A stretch of DNA of 64,000 nt, from positions 310,001 to 374,000 of the forward strand of contig CAWKAP010000004.1 of the NCBI GenBank assembly GCA_963847675.1, read 5' to 3'. Under the pieces are notes generated by a model. That model had not been told where the DNA came from. It worked only from the letters and a program-made list of their open reading frames with translations, and did no database searches. Position 1 is the stretch's first letter. Each line of letters opens with the position of its first letter. Positions 56,632-64,000 of the stretch are shown piece after piece. This DNA is from JADJWR01 sp963847675 (GTDB lineage: Bacteria; Pseudomonadota; Gammaproteobacteria; Burkholderiales; Burkholderiaceae_F). The translations under genes were made by a program, and so were the position numbers.

Positions 56632-57348
56632 ATGGAAGGCATCAACTGGTCAGACCTGTTCACCGCGATGGACCGGTTCCTGCTGGCGATCGTGGATCGC
56701 AACGTGCTGCTGGTCTACGTGGTGCTCTTCGCGATCTTCTTCTCCGAGACCGGGCTGGTCTTCATGGCCTTCCTGCCCGGCGACTCGTTGCTGTTCGTCG
56801 CCGGCGCGGTTGCGGCGCAGGAGGCGGGGCTGCATGCCGGCATCCTGATCGCGGTGATCGCGGTTGGCGCGATCCTCGGCAACACGGTCAATTACCGCAT
56901 CGGCGCCTGGCTGGGCAGGAAGGTCTACGACGGCTCGTTGAACTGGATCGATCCGGTTGCGCTCGCCAAGACCCACGATTTCTACGAGCGGCATGGCGGC
57001 AAGACGATCGTCATCGCGCGCTTCGTGCCGATCGTGCGTTCCTTCGCGCCCCTGGTGGCCGGCGCCTCGGGCATGGAAGTTCACAAGTTCCAGATCTTCA
57101 ACGTCGCCGGCGCGCTGCTGTGGGTCGTGTCGCTGGTCGGCGGCGGATATCTGTTCGGGCAGGTGCCGGTCGTGCGCGACAACCTCGGCATCATCCTGGT
57201 CGGGGGCATTGGCCTGGTACTGGGCCCGCTGGCGCTGGCTGCAGCCTGGCGGCTTCTGAAGCGCCTCGCCGGCGGCGGGCGTCCGCCAGTGGCGGTCGAG
57301 GTCGTGCGGCCTGCGGCAATCGCGCCGTCGAGCACGGACCGCCGCTAG
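56632..57348 (+). CDS. DedA-family membrane protein
   Basis: Inner-membrane protein of 238 residues in the DedA/Tvp38 family, implicated in undecaprenyl-phosphate and phospholipid recycling and membrane-potential homeostasis. Motifs: IFFSETGLVFMAFLPGDSLLFVAGA (F/Y-xxE...P-x-P/G-D/E), LGNTVNYRIGAWLGRKVYDG, and GGKTIVIARFVPIVRSFAPLVAGASGM with the functionally required arginines. Divergent from mutL, with a hairpin in its leader. Confidence 0.92.
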   Translation: MEGINWSDLFTAMDRFLLAIVDRNVLLVYVVLFAIFFSETGLVFMAFLPGDSLLFVAGAVAAQEAGLHAGILIAVIAVGAILGNTVNYRIGAWLGRKVYDGSLNWIDPVALAKTHDFYERHGGKTIVIARFVPIVRSFAPLVAGASGMEVHKFQIFNVAGALLWVVSLVGGGYLFGQVPVVRDNLGIILVGGIGLVLGPLALAAAWRLLKRLAGGGRPPVAVEVVRPAAIAPSSTDRR

Positions 57349-57367
57349 CGCGGCAGCGCTCGGGTTC

Positions 57368-58663
57368 TCAGCCGAGCACGCTGCGCGCGGCGGGCGGATG
57401 CCTGGCGAGGTAGCGCCGGATGCCGTCGAGAATCGCGCGCGCCATGCGCTCCTGGTAGGCGTCGTCGGCCAGGCGGCGCTCTTCGTCCGGGTTGGAGATG
57501 AACGCCGTCTCGACCAGGATCGAAGGAATGTCCGGCGCCTTCAGCACCGCGAATCCCGCCTGTTCCACCCGCGGCTTGTGCAGCGGGTTGATGCGTTCCA
57601 GTTCGCGCAGCACCGCGTCGCCGAAGCGCAGGCTGTCGTTGATCTGTGCCGTGGTCGACAGGTCGAGCAGCACCTTCGCGAGCTGCGCGTCCTTGGTGCC
57701 GAGGTTGACGCCGCCGATCAGATCCGCGTCGTTCTCGCGCCGTGCCATCCACGCCGCGGCCGTGCTCGACGCGCCGCGCTCGGACAGCGCGAACACCGAC
57801 GAGCCGCGCACGTCGGGGCGGATCCACGCGTCGGCGTGGATCGAGACGAACAGGTCCGCCTTGACGCGCCGCGCCTTCTCCACCCGCTCGCGCAGCGGCA
57901 CGAAGAAATCGCCATTGCGGGTCAGCAGCACGCGCATGTCGCGCTCGCCTTCGATGAGCCGGTGCAGCCGCTGCGCGATGCTGAGCGTGACGTCCTTTTC
58001 CTGCGTGCCGCGCCGGCCGATGGCGCCGGGATCCTCGCCGCCGTGGCCTGGGTCGATGGCGATCGTCAGCAGCCGGTCGATCGTGCGTTCGCCGCCGCGT
58101 CCACGCGCCGCGGCCGCGTCGCGGGCGGCATCGACCTTGCGGATCTCGCGCAGCAGGGCCGCTTCGTCGCGGCGCTCGCCGGCGGGCATCCTTGCTTCGT
58201 ACTCGCGCAGCAGCGCCAGCAGCGGGTCGGGCGGGATGACCGGGCGCAGGTCGAGCACCAGCCGGTGCTGGTACGGGCCGACCGGCGGCAGCGCGAAGAC
58301 CTCCGGGACGATGTCTTCCTTCAGTTCGATCACCACGCGCACCACGTGCGGCCGGTTCTGGCCGACGCGCACCAGCGCGATGTACGGATCGTCGGCGCCG
58401 ACGCGGCCGACGACTTCCCGCAGCCGCGGCGTCAGGTCCATGTCCTCGATGTCGACCACCAGTCGCAGCGGCGGCGCATCGCGGACCAGGAAGTGCGTGA
58501 ACTTCAGCGGCTGATCGTGTTCGAGCGTGACCCGCGTGTAGTCGACGGCCGGCCAGAGGCGGACATCGAGAAGGTTGGCGCCGCGCGCGATGCGCAGCGG
58601 CGACAGCGAAAGGACCAGCGTTCCGGCCGCACCGGCGAGCATGCGCCGGCGCGAGTCGATCAC
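57368..58663 (-). CDS. amiC: N-acetylmuramoyl-L-alanine amidase, AmiC type
   Basis: Periplasmic zinc amidase that splits septal peptidoglycan during cell separation. About 431 residues: twin-arginine (Tat) signal SRRRMLAGAAGTLVLSLSPL, AMIN domain (VRLWPAVDYTRVTLEHDQPLK) for division-site targeting, and Amidase_3 with IAIDPGHGGEDPGAIGRRGTQEKD, SIHADAWIRPDVRGSSVF and ILVETAFISNPDEERRL (zinc ligands His, Glu, His and catalytic Glu). GTG start overlaps the tsaE stop (GTGA). Confidence 0.95.
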   Translation of the reverse strand: MIDSRRRMLAGAAGTLVLSLSPLRIARGANLLDVRLWPAVDYTRVTLEHDQPLKFTHFLVRDAPPLRLVVDIEDMDLTPRLREVVGRVGADDPYIALVRVGQNRPHVVRVVIELKEDIVPEVFALPPVGPYQHRLVLDLRPVIPPDPLLALLREYEARMPAGERRDEAALLREIRKVDAARDAAAARGRGGERTIDRLLTIAIDPGHGGEDPGAIGRRGTQEKDVTLSIAQRLHRLIEGERDMRVLLTRNGDFFVPLRERVEKARRVKADLFVSIHADAWIRPDVRGSSVFALSERGASSTAAAWMARRENDADLIGGVNLGTKDAQLAKVLLDLSTTAQINDSLRFGDAVLRELERINPLHKPRVEQAGFAVLKAPDIPSILVETAFISNPDEERRLADDAYQERMARAILDGIRRYLARHPPAARSVLG

Positions 58664-59172
58664 GCCTCGCGTCGTGCCATCTCCGTCTCGATGCGTTGCA
58701 GGCATGCTGCTCCAAGCTCCGTGGCTGCCGTCACGCCGGCGTGCCGACCTTCGCCCGCCACGCGCAGCGCGATCCGCAGATCGGCCTGCGGGACATGGCC
58801 GGCCGCCTTTTCGGGCCACTCGATCAGGCACACCGCCGCCGGGCCGAACATCTCGCGAAAACCGGCGAAGGAGAATTCTTCCGGGTCGGTGAGCCGATAA
58901 AAATCAAAGTGATAAAAGTTTAAGCTCGAAACGACATAAGGTTCAACCAGTGTGAAGGTCGGACTCTTGACGGGACCGGTCACGCCGAGAGCGCGCAGCG
59001 CGGCGCGCACGAGCGAGGTCTTCCCGGCGCCGAGTTCGCCGGCCAGCCCGACGACGAGTCCGTACTCGACGATCGCTGTGGACTCTGCCTCGATGGCGCG
59101 CGCCAGCGCCGCCCCGAGCCTGGCTGTCGCCCTTTCGTCGGCAAGCGCAAACTCGGCGGGCTGAATCGGCAT
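58660..59172 (-). CDS. tsaE: tRNA threonylcarbamoyladenosine biosynthesis protein TsaE
   Basis: ATPase of the TsaBDE complex that makes t6A37. 170 residues: Walker A VGLAGELGAGKTSLVRAAL, GPVKSPTFTLVEPY, NFYHFDFYRLTDPEEF and CLIEWPEKA (the conserved E-W-P/A-E motif). Coupled to amiC by GTGA, a frequent tsaE-amiC pairing. An AT-rich patch (58895-58950) covers the FYHFDFYR segment and contrasts with the rest of the gene. Confidence 0.95.
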   Translation of the reverse strand: MPIQPAEFALADERATARLGAALARAIEAESTAIVEYGLVVGLAGELGAGKTSLVRAALRALGVTGPVKSPTFTLVEPYVVSSLNFYHFDFYRLTDPEEFSFAGFREMFGPAAVCLIEWPEKAAGHVPQADLRIALRVAGEGRHAGVTAATELGAACLQRIETEMARREA

Positions 59173-59206
59173 CGATCAGGAAGAAAAGGATTGGCGGAGC
59201 GGCTTG

Positions 59207-60307
59207 ATGCAGGAGGAGGATAGCGGCGCCCTCGCTGCGCTGGCGGCGGACATCCGCCGCTGGGGCCGCGAACTCGGCTTTGCGGCGGTCGGCATCAGCG
59301 GCGGGCAGACCGAGGTCGCCAGCGCGCGGCTGCACGCCTGGCTCGCCCAGGGCCGGCACGGCGATATGGCATACCTGTCGCAGCACGCGCATCTGCGCGC
59401 CGAGCCGCGCCGGCTGCTGCCGGCCGGCGCCGCGCCGACGCTGCGGGTGATCAGCGCGCGCATGGACTACCGGCCGCGCGACGACGACGGCGGCTGGGCC
59501 GAGCGCGAGTGGCAGCGCATTGCCGACGGTGACGCCGCCGTGGTTTCGATCTACGCGCGCGGCCGCGACTATCACAAGGTGCTGCGTGCGCGGCTGCAGA
59601 CGCTTGCCGGGCGCATCGGGCAGGTCGCGCCGGACGCGTCCTTGCGCGTCTGCACCGACAGCGCGCCGGTGTTCGAGGTCGAGCTCGCCCGCGCCGCCGG
59701 CCTGGGCTGGCGCGGCAAGCACACGCTGCTGCTCGCGCAGGACTCCGGTTCGATGTTCTTTCTGGGCGAGATCGTCACCGACCTGCCGCTGCCGGTGGAT
59801 GCGCCGGTGACCGAGCATTGCGGCAGCTGCACGCGGTGCATCGACGTGTGCCCGACGCAGGCGATCGTCGCGCCCTACGAGCTCGACGCGCGGCGCTGCA
59901 TCTCTTACCTGACCATCGAACACCGCGGCGCCATCCCCGAGCCGCTGCGGCCGCTGCTCGGCAACCGCGTCTACGGCTGCGACGACTGCCAGCTCGCCTG
60001 CCCGTGGAACAAGTTCGCAGGCACCGCGCCGCTGCCTGACTTCGACGTGCGCAACGGCCTGGACCGGGCCACGCTGGTCGAACTGTTCTCGTGGACCGAG
60101 GTGCAGTTCCGCGAGCGGCACGCCGGCAGCGCGATCCTGCGCATCGGCTACGAGCGATGGCTGCGCAATCTCGCGGTGGGGCTGGGCAACGCACCGACTT
60201 CGGCGGCGGTGCGCGACGCGCTGCGCAGGCGCGCCGGGGACCCCTCGGCGCTGGTGCGTGAGCACGTCGCCTGGGCACTGGCCCGGCACGCGTCAGAACA
60301 GGGTTGA
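59207..60307 (+). CDS. queG: Epoxyqueuosine reductase
   Basis: Cobalamin- and Fe4S4-dependent enzyme that reduces epoxyqueuosine to queuosine in tRNA. About 366 residues: FAAVGISGGQTEVASARLHAWLAQGRHGDMAYL, SARMDYRP, VCTDSAPVFEVELARAAGLGWRGKHTLLL, and two ferredoxin clusters (CGSCTRCIDVCPTQAI; CDDCQLACPWNKFA). The ATG at 59207 has GGAG 7 bases upstream; a TTG just before it is less likely. It complements queA and tgt at 37-39 kb. Overlaps the AEC gene tail-to-tail by 15 bases. Confidence 0.96.
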   Translation: MQEEDSGALAALAADIRRWGRELGFAAVGISGGQTEVASARLHAWLAQGRHGDMAYLSQHAHLRAEPRRLLPAGAAPTLRVISARMDYRPRDDDGGWAEREWQRIADGDAAVVSIYARGRDYHKVLRARLQTLAGRIGQVAPDASLRVCTDSAPVFEVELARAAGLGWRGKHTLLLAQDSGSMFFLGEIVTDLPLPVDAPVTEHCGSCTRCIDVCPTQAIVAPYELDARRCISYLTIEHRGAIPEPLRPLLGNRVYGCDDCQLACPWNKFAGTAPLPDFDVRNGLDRATLVELFSWTEVQFRERHAGSAILRIGYERWLRNLAVGLGNAPTSAAVRDALRRRAGDPSALVREHVAWALARHASEQG

Positions 60308-61198
60308 GGCGAACGAAACCCACACGGGCAGCGTCAGCATCGACGCCGCCGTCTGCGCGGTGATCAGGAAGCTGACCGGCGCGCCATCGAAGCCCATGCG
60401 CGTGGCCAGGACGTAGGCACTGGTCGCGGTGGGCAGCGCGGCGAAGACGATCGCGATCCGCGCCTGCTCGGGCGGCAACTGAAGCAGCCACGCCAGGGCG
60501 AATGCGACGGCGGGAAACAGCAGCAGCTTCACCACCGAGAAGTAGCCGAGCAGAACGCGATGCGTGGCCGCGCCGGCCAGGCTCAGCCCGGCCCCGACGC
60601 AGATCAGCCCGAGCGCCAGGCTCGCCTGGCCCAGCCGGCCGAGCGCATGCGCGGCGAACTGCGGCAGCTGCAGGCCGAGCGCGTTCGCTGCCAGGCCGCT
60701 GACCGTGCCGATGATCAGGGGGTTGCGTGCCAGCTCACGCGCCAGGCCGGCCTGGCTATGGCGCGCCAGCGTCGATACGGCGATCAGGTTGGCCAGCGGA
60801 ATGCACACGGCGAACACCAGCGCGATCTGCGCCACGCCGCGACCGCCGGCGAGCGACTGCGCCAGCGCGAAGCCGAGGTAGGAGTTGTAGCGGTAGGTCG
60901 TCTGCACGCAGCTGGCGAACAGTGCCGGCGGCGGACGCAGCACCGGCCGCGCCAGAAAGCCGAGCAGCGCGGCGGACAGGAGGCCTCCGACCGCGGCGAC
61001 GAGCAGCGCGCCGTCGGCGGCCAGCGAATACTTTGCGACGACGATCGAGTTGAACAGCAGCGCCGGGAACAGCACGTAGTAGACGAGGCGCTCCAGCCCG
61101 ACCCAGAAGCCACGCTCGTAGCCGAAGCGGTGGAACAGCACGAAGCCGAGCAGGATGAGCGCGAAGTCGGGCAGGATCAGCGCGGCGTTGGCGAACAT
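60293..61198 (-). CDS. AEC-family (auxin efflux carrier-like) transporter
   Basis: Inner-membrane permease of 301 residues with about ten helices, related to MdcF/YfdV transporters that move malonate or other small organic acids. Features: LILPDFALILLGFVLFHR, LVYYVLFPALLFNSIVV, central crossover TTYRYNSYLGFALA (N-rich unwound helix), and LARNPLIIGTVSGLAANALG. Ends FASTLF. Substrate unknown. Confidence 0.88.
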   Translation of the reverse strand: MFANAALILPDFALILLGFVLFHRFGYERGFWVGLERLVYYVLFPALLFNSIVVAKYSLAADGALLVAAVGGLLSAALLGFLARPVLRPPPALFASCVQTTYRYNSYLGFALAQSLAGGRGVAQIALVFAVCIPLANLIAVSTLARHSQAGLARELARNPLIIGTVSGLAANALGLQLPQFAAHALGRLGQASLALGLICVGAGLSLAGAATHRVLLGYFSVVKLLLFPAVAFALAWLLQLPPEQARIAIVFAALPTATSAYVLATRMGFDGAPVSFLITAQTAASMLTLPVWVSFASTLF

Positions 61199-61274
61199 GG
61201 CGAGACGGGCGGGGCGGGCGCTGCCACGTGTGCAGCAGGCGTCATCAAGCGGAGAGGCCGCCGATTGTGCCCGT

Positions 61275-61304
61275 TTGGCCCGCCCGCAGGCCGAGACCTA
61301 TAAT
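61275..61304 (+). promoter_or_regulatory. Promoter of tRNA-Thr
   Basis: TTGGCC (61275-61280) and the consensus TATAAT (61299-61304) are separated by 18 bases, placing the start about 4 bases before the tRNA 5' end. Confidence 0.7.
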
Positions 61305-61314
61305 CCGCGCCTTC

Positions 61315-61390
<76 letters not shown>

Positions 61391-61581
61391 AGTCCTCTGA
61401 TTGCGCTCGCTTTGCGACGCCGATCTGAAGCCGCCTCATCCAGTGGGCCGCATGGACACGGCGGGAGCGACTGCTTCGGTCTGCTGGCTCGTTCCGATGC
61501 AAGGAATCGCGTCCGCTCTTCGGAGCAGCGCGACACGACTCCGCTCTCGAGACTGCCGGCCATTGCATCCCGGCAAGTCAG

Positions 61582-62500
61582 TCAGTTCTGCAATGCCAGC
61601 TGAATGCCAGCCCCTTCGCTTGATGGATAGCGGGCCTCGTAGTCGTGCCTGCGCCGTAGCCCGGCAGCCGCCCATATCTCGTTGAACTCGGTGCGGTAGT
61701 TGAAGTGCAGTTCGACGCCCGATCCGCCCTCGCGGATCACTCGCGCGATCGCTTCGCGGTCCGGGTGCCTGAATTGCTTGCCGTTGGTTGACACCAGCCA
61801 GTTCGGACACGCGACCGCCTGCACCAGCCCGACGCTGGTATTGCCTCGACTGCCGTGATGGGACATCTTCAGCGCATCGAGCGGCAGTCGCCCGACTGGG
61901 TGACCGGGCAGCCGGGCAAGGGCATCGACGACCACGGGTGCGTGTGCATCGGCCGCAAGCAGCACTCGACGCCCGTCGTATTCGGCGAGCAGCGCAATGC
62001 TCGCGCCATTCGGCTTGGCGCGATCGGGTTTGAAGCGTGCCGCGGCCAGCGCGTTCACGTCGGGTTCGCCGAGGATGTCCTCCTCTTCCCCGGCTTCCTC
62101 GATCTCGTCGAGGCGGGCGCTGTCGGCCGCAGTGGCTGCCCCGGGGACGATGCCGGCCTTGCGGCACGCCGCCTCCCAGACGGGCTTGAGGCGATCGAGC
62201 TGCGCTTTGCGTGGGCGACAGCAGTGTCAGCCGCATTCCGCCCGGCAGCGGCGGCAGCGCCTGCAGCGGGCCGGATTCCGGCACCACCAGCGCACCCCCC
62301 TTCACCGAGGCGTTCCAGTTCTTCGCGCCTTGGGCGACGATCAGCTCGGTCAGTTCTTCGCCCTGCAGCGGGCCGAGGATGTCTTCCTCATCAGGCTTGG
62401 GTACCACGCCGCCCGGCGTCAGGTGTACGTAGCCGTTGAACCAGATCTCGCCGAAGGTCACGCCGAGCTGCTCGCGATCGCGCAGCAGATCGAGCGCGCG
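61582..62500 (-). pseudogene. Metallo-beta-lactamase-fold hydrolase, N-terminus missing (frameshift)
   Basis: The C-terminal two-thirds of a ComEC/MBL-like hydrolase. Visible: LGVTFGEIWFNGYVHLTP, NGASIALLAEYDGRRVLLAADAHAP (metal-site Asp/His) and ALKMSHHGSRGNTSVGLVQ (metal-site His). A shift near 62209 splits it; removing one base gives TKAQLDRLKPVWEAACRKAG. The expected N-terminal HxHxDH metal motif is absent: upstream of ALDLLRD (62500) the frame runs into sequence of the neighbouring gene. I read this as a deletion or misassembly that removed the 5' third. Confidence 0.6.
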
Positions 62501-63626
62501 GCCCGCTCCTCCAGTGCGCGACCTGCGGCACCCATCTCGCGTGCCGCCGCGGGGCGCGTGCGCTTCGGCGCCGGCGCGCGCTCCAGCGCCGGTCCTTGCG
62601 CTGCGGGTGGCGTGGCCCGGGCGGCGGTCGCCATGCGGCGCAGCTGCTGGCCGTAGCGGCCGGCAAACGCCGAAACGCGCGCGTTGGTCGCCAGTCGGCG
62701 CGAGGCGACAAGCAGCGGCGGCTCGGCGGCATCGGCGTCGGCGGCGGCGCTGTTCGCGACGGCAAGCGCAACATCGACCGGCAGGTCGTGCGACATCTCT
62801 TCAAACAAACGCGCCATCCAGTCGCGCTCGCGCTCCACGTCGACGCGGACGATGCCGACGCCGCCGGTCAGCACTTCGTTGCGCAACGCGCTGAGCAGCG
62901 ATTCGACGCGGTCCGCCGAAACGCCCGTGCCGCCTATCACGAGCGTCAGGTCCGCGCGCAGGCGGCGCGGATGACGCAGCACGCGGCCGAGCGCACCGCG
63001 CAGGTCGTCCGGCAGCAGCAGCAGATCGCAGTCCTCGTCCAGCGTTTCCAGTTGGACGAGACGGACCAGTCTGGGCCACGGGATCGCCGCGACACTTTCG
63101 CCCGATTTCGGCCGAGCGTACGTCGCCGAGCACGCCGACCCGCAGCGGCCACTCCCATGCGATCGGCCGGTCCGGTTCATCTGCGCGCACGTAGACGGCG
63201 TCCGCCACCGCTGCGCCACTGTCCAGCAGCAATCGGTTCAGCCACAGGACTTCGGGGGCCGAGGCGCGAAGCCGCTCGATAACGGCCGGATCGATCTCCA
63301 GCCGCAGGAACGGCGCATTGCGCGGACGCTGCTCGTACCACTGCTGGCGGAACTGCTGCCACGCCGCCGGGCACGCAGCCGCGTCGGGCAACGGATCGCC
63401 CCGGCTGGCGGCCAGCGACGAGCCGCGCCAGGTTCCTCAGCGCCAGCGGCACGATGTCGCGTCCGCCCTTGCGCATTCGGCGCACGGTCTCGGTGATCGC
63501 CTGCGCGTCGGGGACCGCGTCGCGGATGCCAAGCACGCCGATCGCAGCGACCGCCTCGGCGAACTGCTCCTGCGGCAGCTGCGCGCCCCAGACGCCGAAC
63601 GATGCCCGGCTCATGCTTCGGCGCAC
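62458..63626 (-). CDS. Uncharacterised accessory protein, possibly CHAT-like (two frameshifts, 3' end suspect)
   Basis: About 390 residues after removing one base near 63411 (joins ARLVA to GDPLPDAAACPAAW) and at 63109 (VRSAKSGESVAAIPW). It has an alpha/beta core: PLRVGVLGDVRSA, DEDCDLLLLPDDLRGALGRVL, ADLTLVIGGTGVSADRVESLL, then WMARLFEEMSHDLPVDVALAVA. The last block resembles proteins annotated as CHAT-domain effectors, but I cannot identify a His-Cys pair. The Ala/Arg/Pro-rich tail and the stop inside a neighbouring gene suggest the 3' end is truncated. ATG at 63626 or 63614. Four bases from the patatin gene. Confidence 0.5.
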
Positions 63627-63629
63627 CGC

Positions 63630-64000
63630 TCAGACGCCACGCGGATAGGGGAAAGCCGTCGGCGGCGGCAGACTCGCGTCGACCCAGCGGCGCATCGCGG
63701 CGTCACAGATCGCATAGCCCCAGTTGATCAGACGCTCCTGGATGTCGTCCGGCATGTCGGCCAGGCGCGTGGCGCACCTGTGCCAGCTCTGCAGTGCGTT
63801 CCTCCGGGCAGGGCAGCGCATTCGGCGTGCCGTAGTCGGCGAGCTGCGAGCGCACGCTCCAGTAGGCACCCTTGCGCACGCCGTTGAGGAAGCCGGCAAC
63901 GAGCTGCCGCTTGCGCAGCGCGCGGACCTGGTTGTCGATCATGTCGAGCACACGCTTGGCATGCGTGGCCCAGTCGGTGCCCGGGTCGGGGTCGCCGCTC
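63630..64000 (-). CDS. Patatin-like phospholipase, C-terminal part (one frameshift)
   Basis: Only the C-terminal ~123 residues lie in the window. DPDPGTDWATHAKRVLDMID, NQVRALRKRQLVAGFLNGVRKGAYWSVRSQLADYG and IQERLINWGYAICDAAMRRW match the end of bacterial patatin-like (PNPLA) lipases, as I know the family; the catalytic GXSXG and Asp are outside. A shift near 63777 is repaired by removing one G (RTAELAQCATRLADMPDD). It is followed directly by the uncharacterised protein, so the two are likely one transcript in an accessory cluster. Confidence 0.75.

Overview
The window is GC-rich, densely packed chromosomal DNA, very probably from a betaproteobacterium of the Burkholderiales type. This rests on a typical housekeeping gene content and order: glnE / carbon-nitrogen hydrolase / tldD / aroG; queA-tgt-yajC-secD-secF; hda-pcnB-folK-deoxynucleoside kinase-panC; mutL with miaA; and ilvE with a small CHCC zinc-finger gene. 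Taxon and gene order are judged from memory, not from a search.

Layout. 0.0-11.0 kb, all on the minus strand: nitrilase-family amidase, glucan phosphorylase, tldD, plsC, a CdsA-like gene, an outer-membrane barrel, aroG behind an attenuator leader, then alkA-ogt and a DMT exporter chained by 4-base overlaps. 11.1-23.3 kb: glnE; azlC/azlD and an MFS gene divergent from ilvE; a YheT hydrolase; an SDR; a ferredoxin-NADP reductase; a BepA-like metalloprotease. 23.4-33.1 kb: moaC; an overlapping MscS-like / MgtE-like / MgtE module; a divergent amino-acid oxidase and ornithine-cyclodeaminase pair; a GST; purB; cytochrome c' facing cytochrome b. 33.1-43.3 kb: Sec accessory, queuosine, tRNA-Leu(CAA), pantothenate, folate, poly(A) polymerase and Hda genes. 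43.7-52.3 kb: a probable sugar-acid uptake and catabolism locus (TAXI-TRAP transporter, UxaA-type dehydratase, DHDPS-family lyase, lambda-crystallin-like dehydrogenase, IlvD/Edd dehydratase). 52.4-61.2 kb: miaA, Bcr-type MFS, mutL, dedA, amiC, tsaE, queG, AEC transporter. 61.3 kb: tRNA-Thr(CGT), followed by what looks like an accessory region with a metallo-beta-lactamase-fold remnant, an uncharacterised protein and a patatin-like phospholipase that runs off the window.

The clearest regulatory discovery is in front of aroG (DAHP synthase). A promoter, a 23-residue leader peptide with five Phe and one Tyr among residues 5-12, a strong intrinsic terminator and a matching antiterminator segment form a complete phenylalanine-type transcription attenuator. 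A second pattern is a CCTANAAT box exactly 7 nt before the start codon of three unrelated genes, suggesting leaderless mRNAs. A third is an in-frame duplicated 75-bp palindromic element forming the N-terminus of MiaA.

Twelve genes, including secD and mutL, are interrupted by 17 apparent single-base shifts. Sixteen of these are apparent insertions. I treat them as probable sequence errors and annotate the genes through the shifts.
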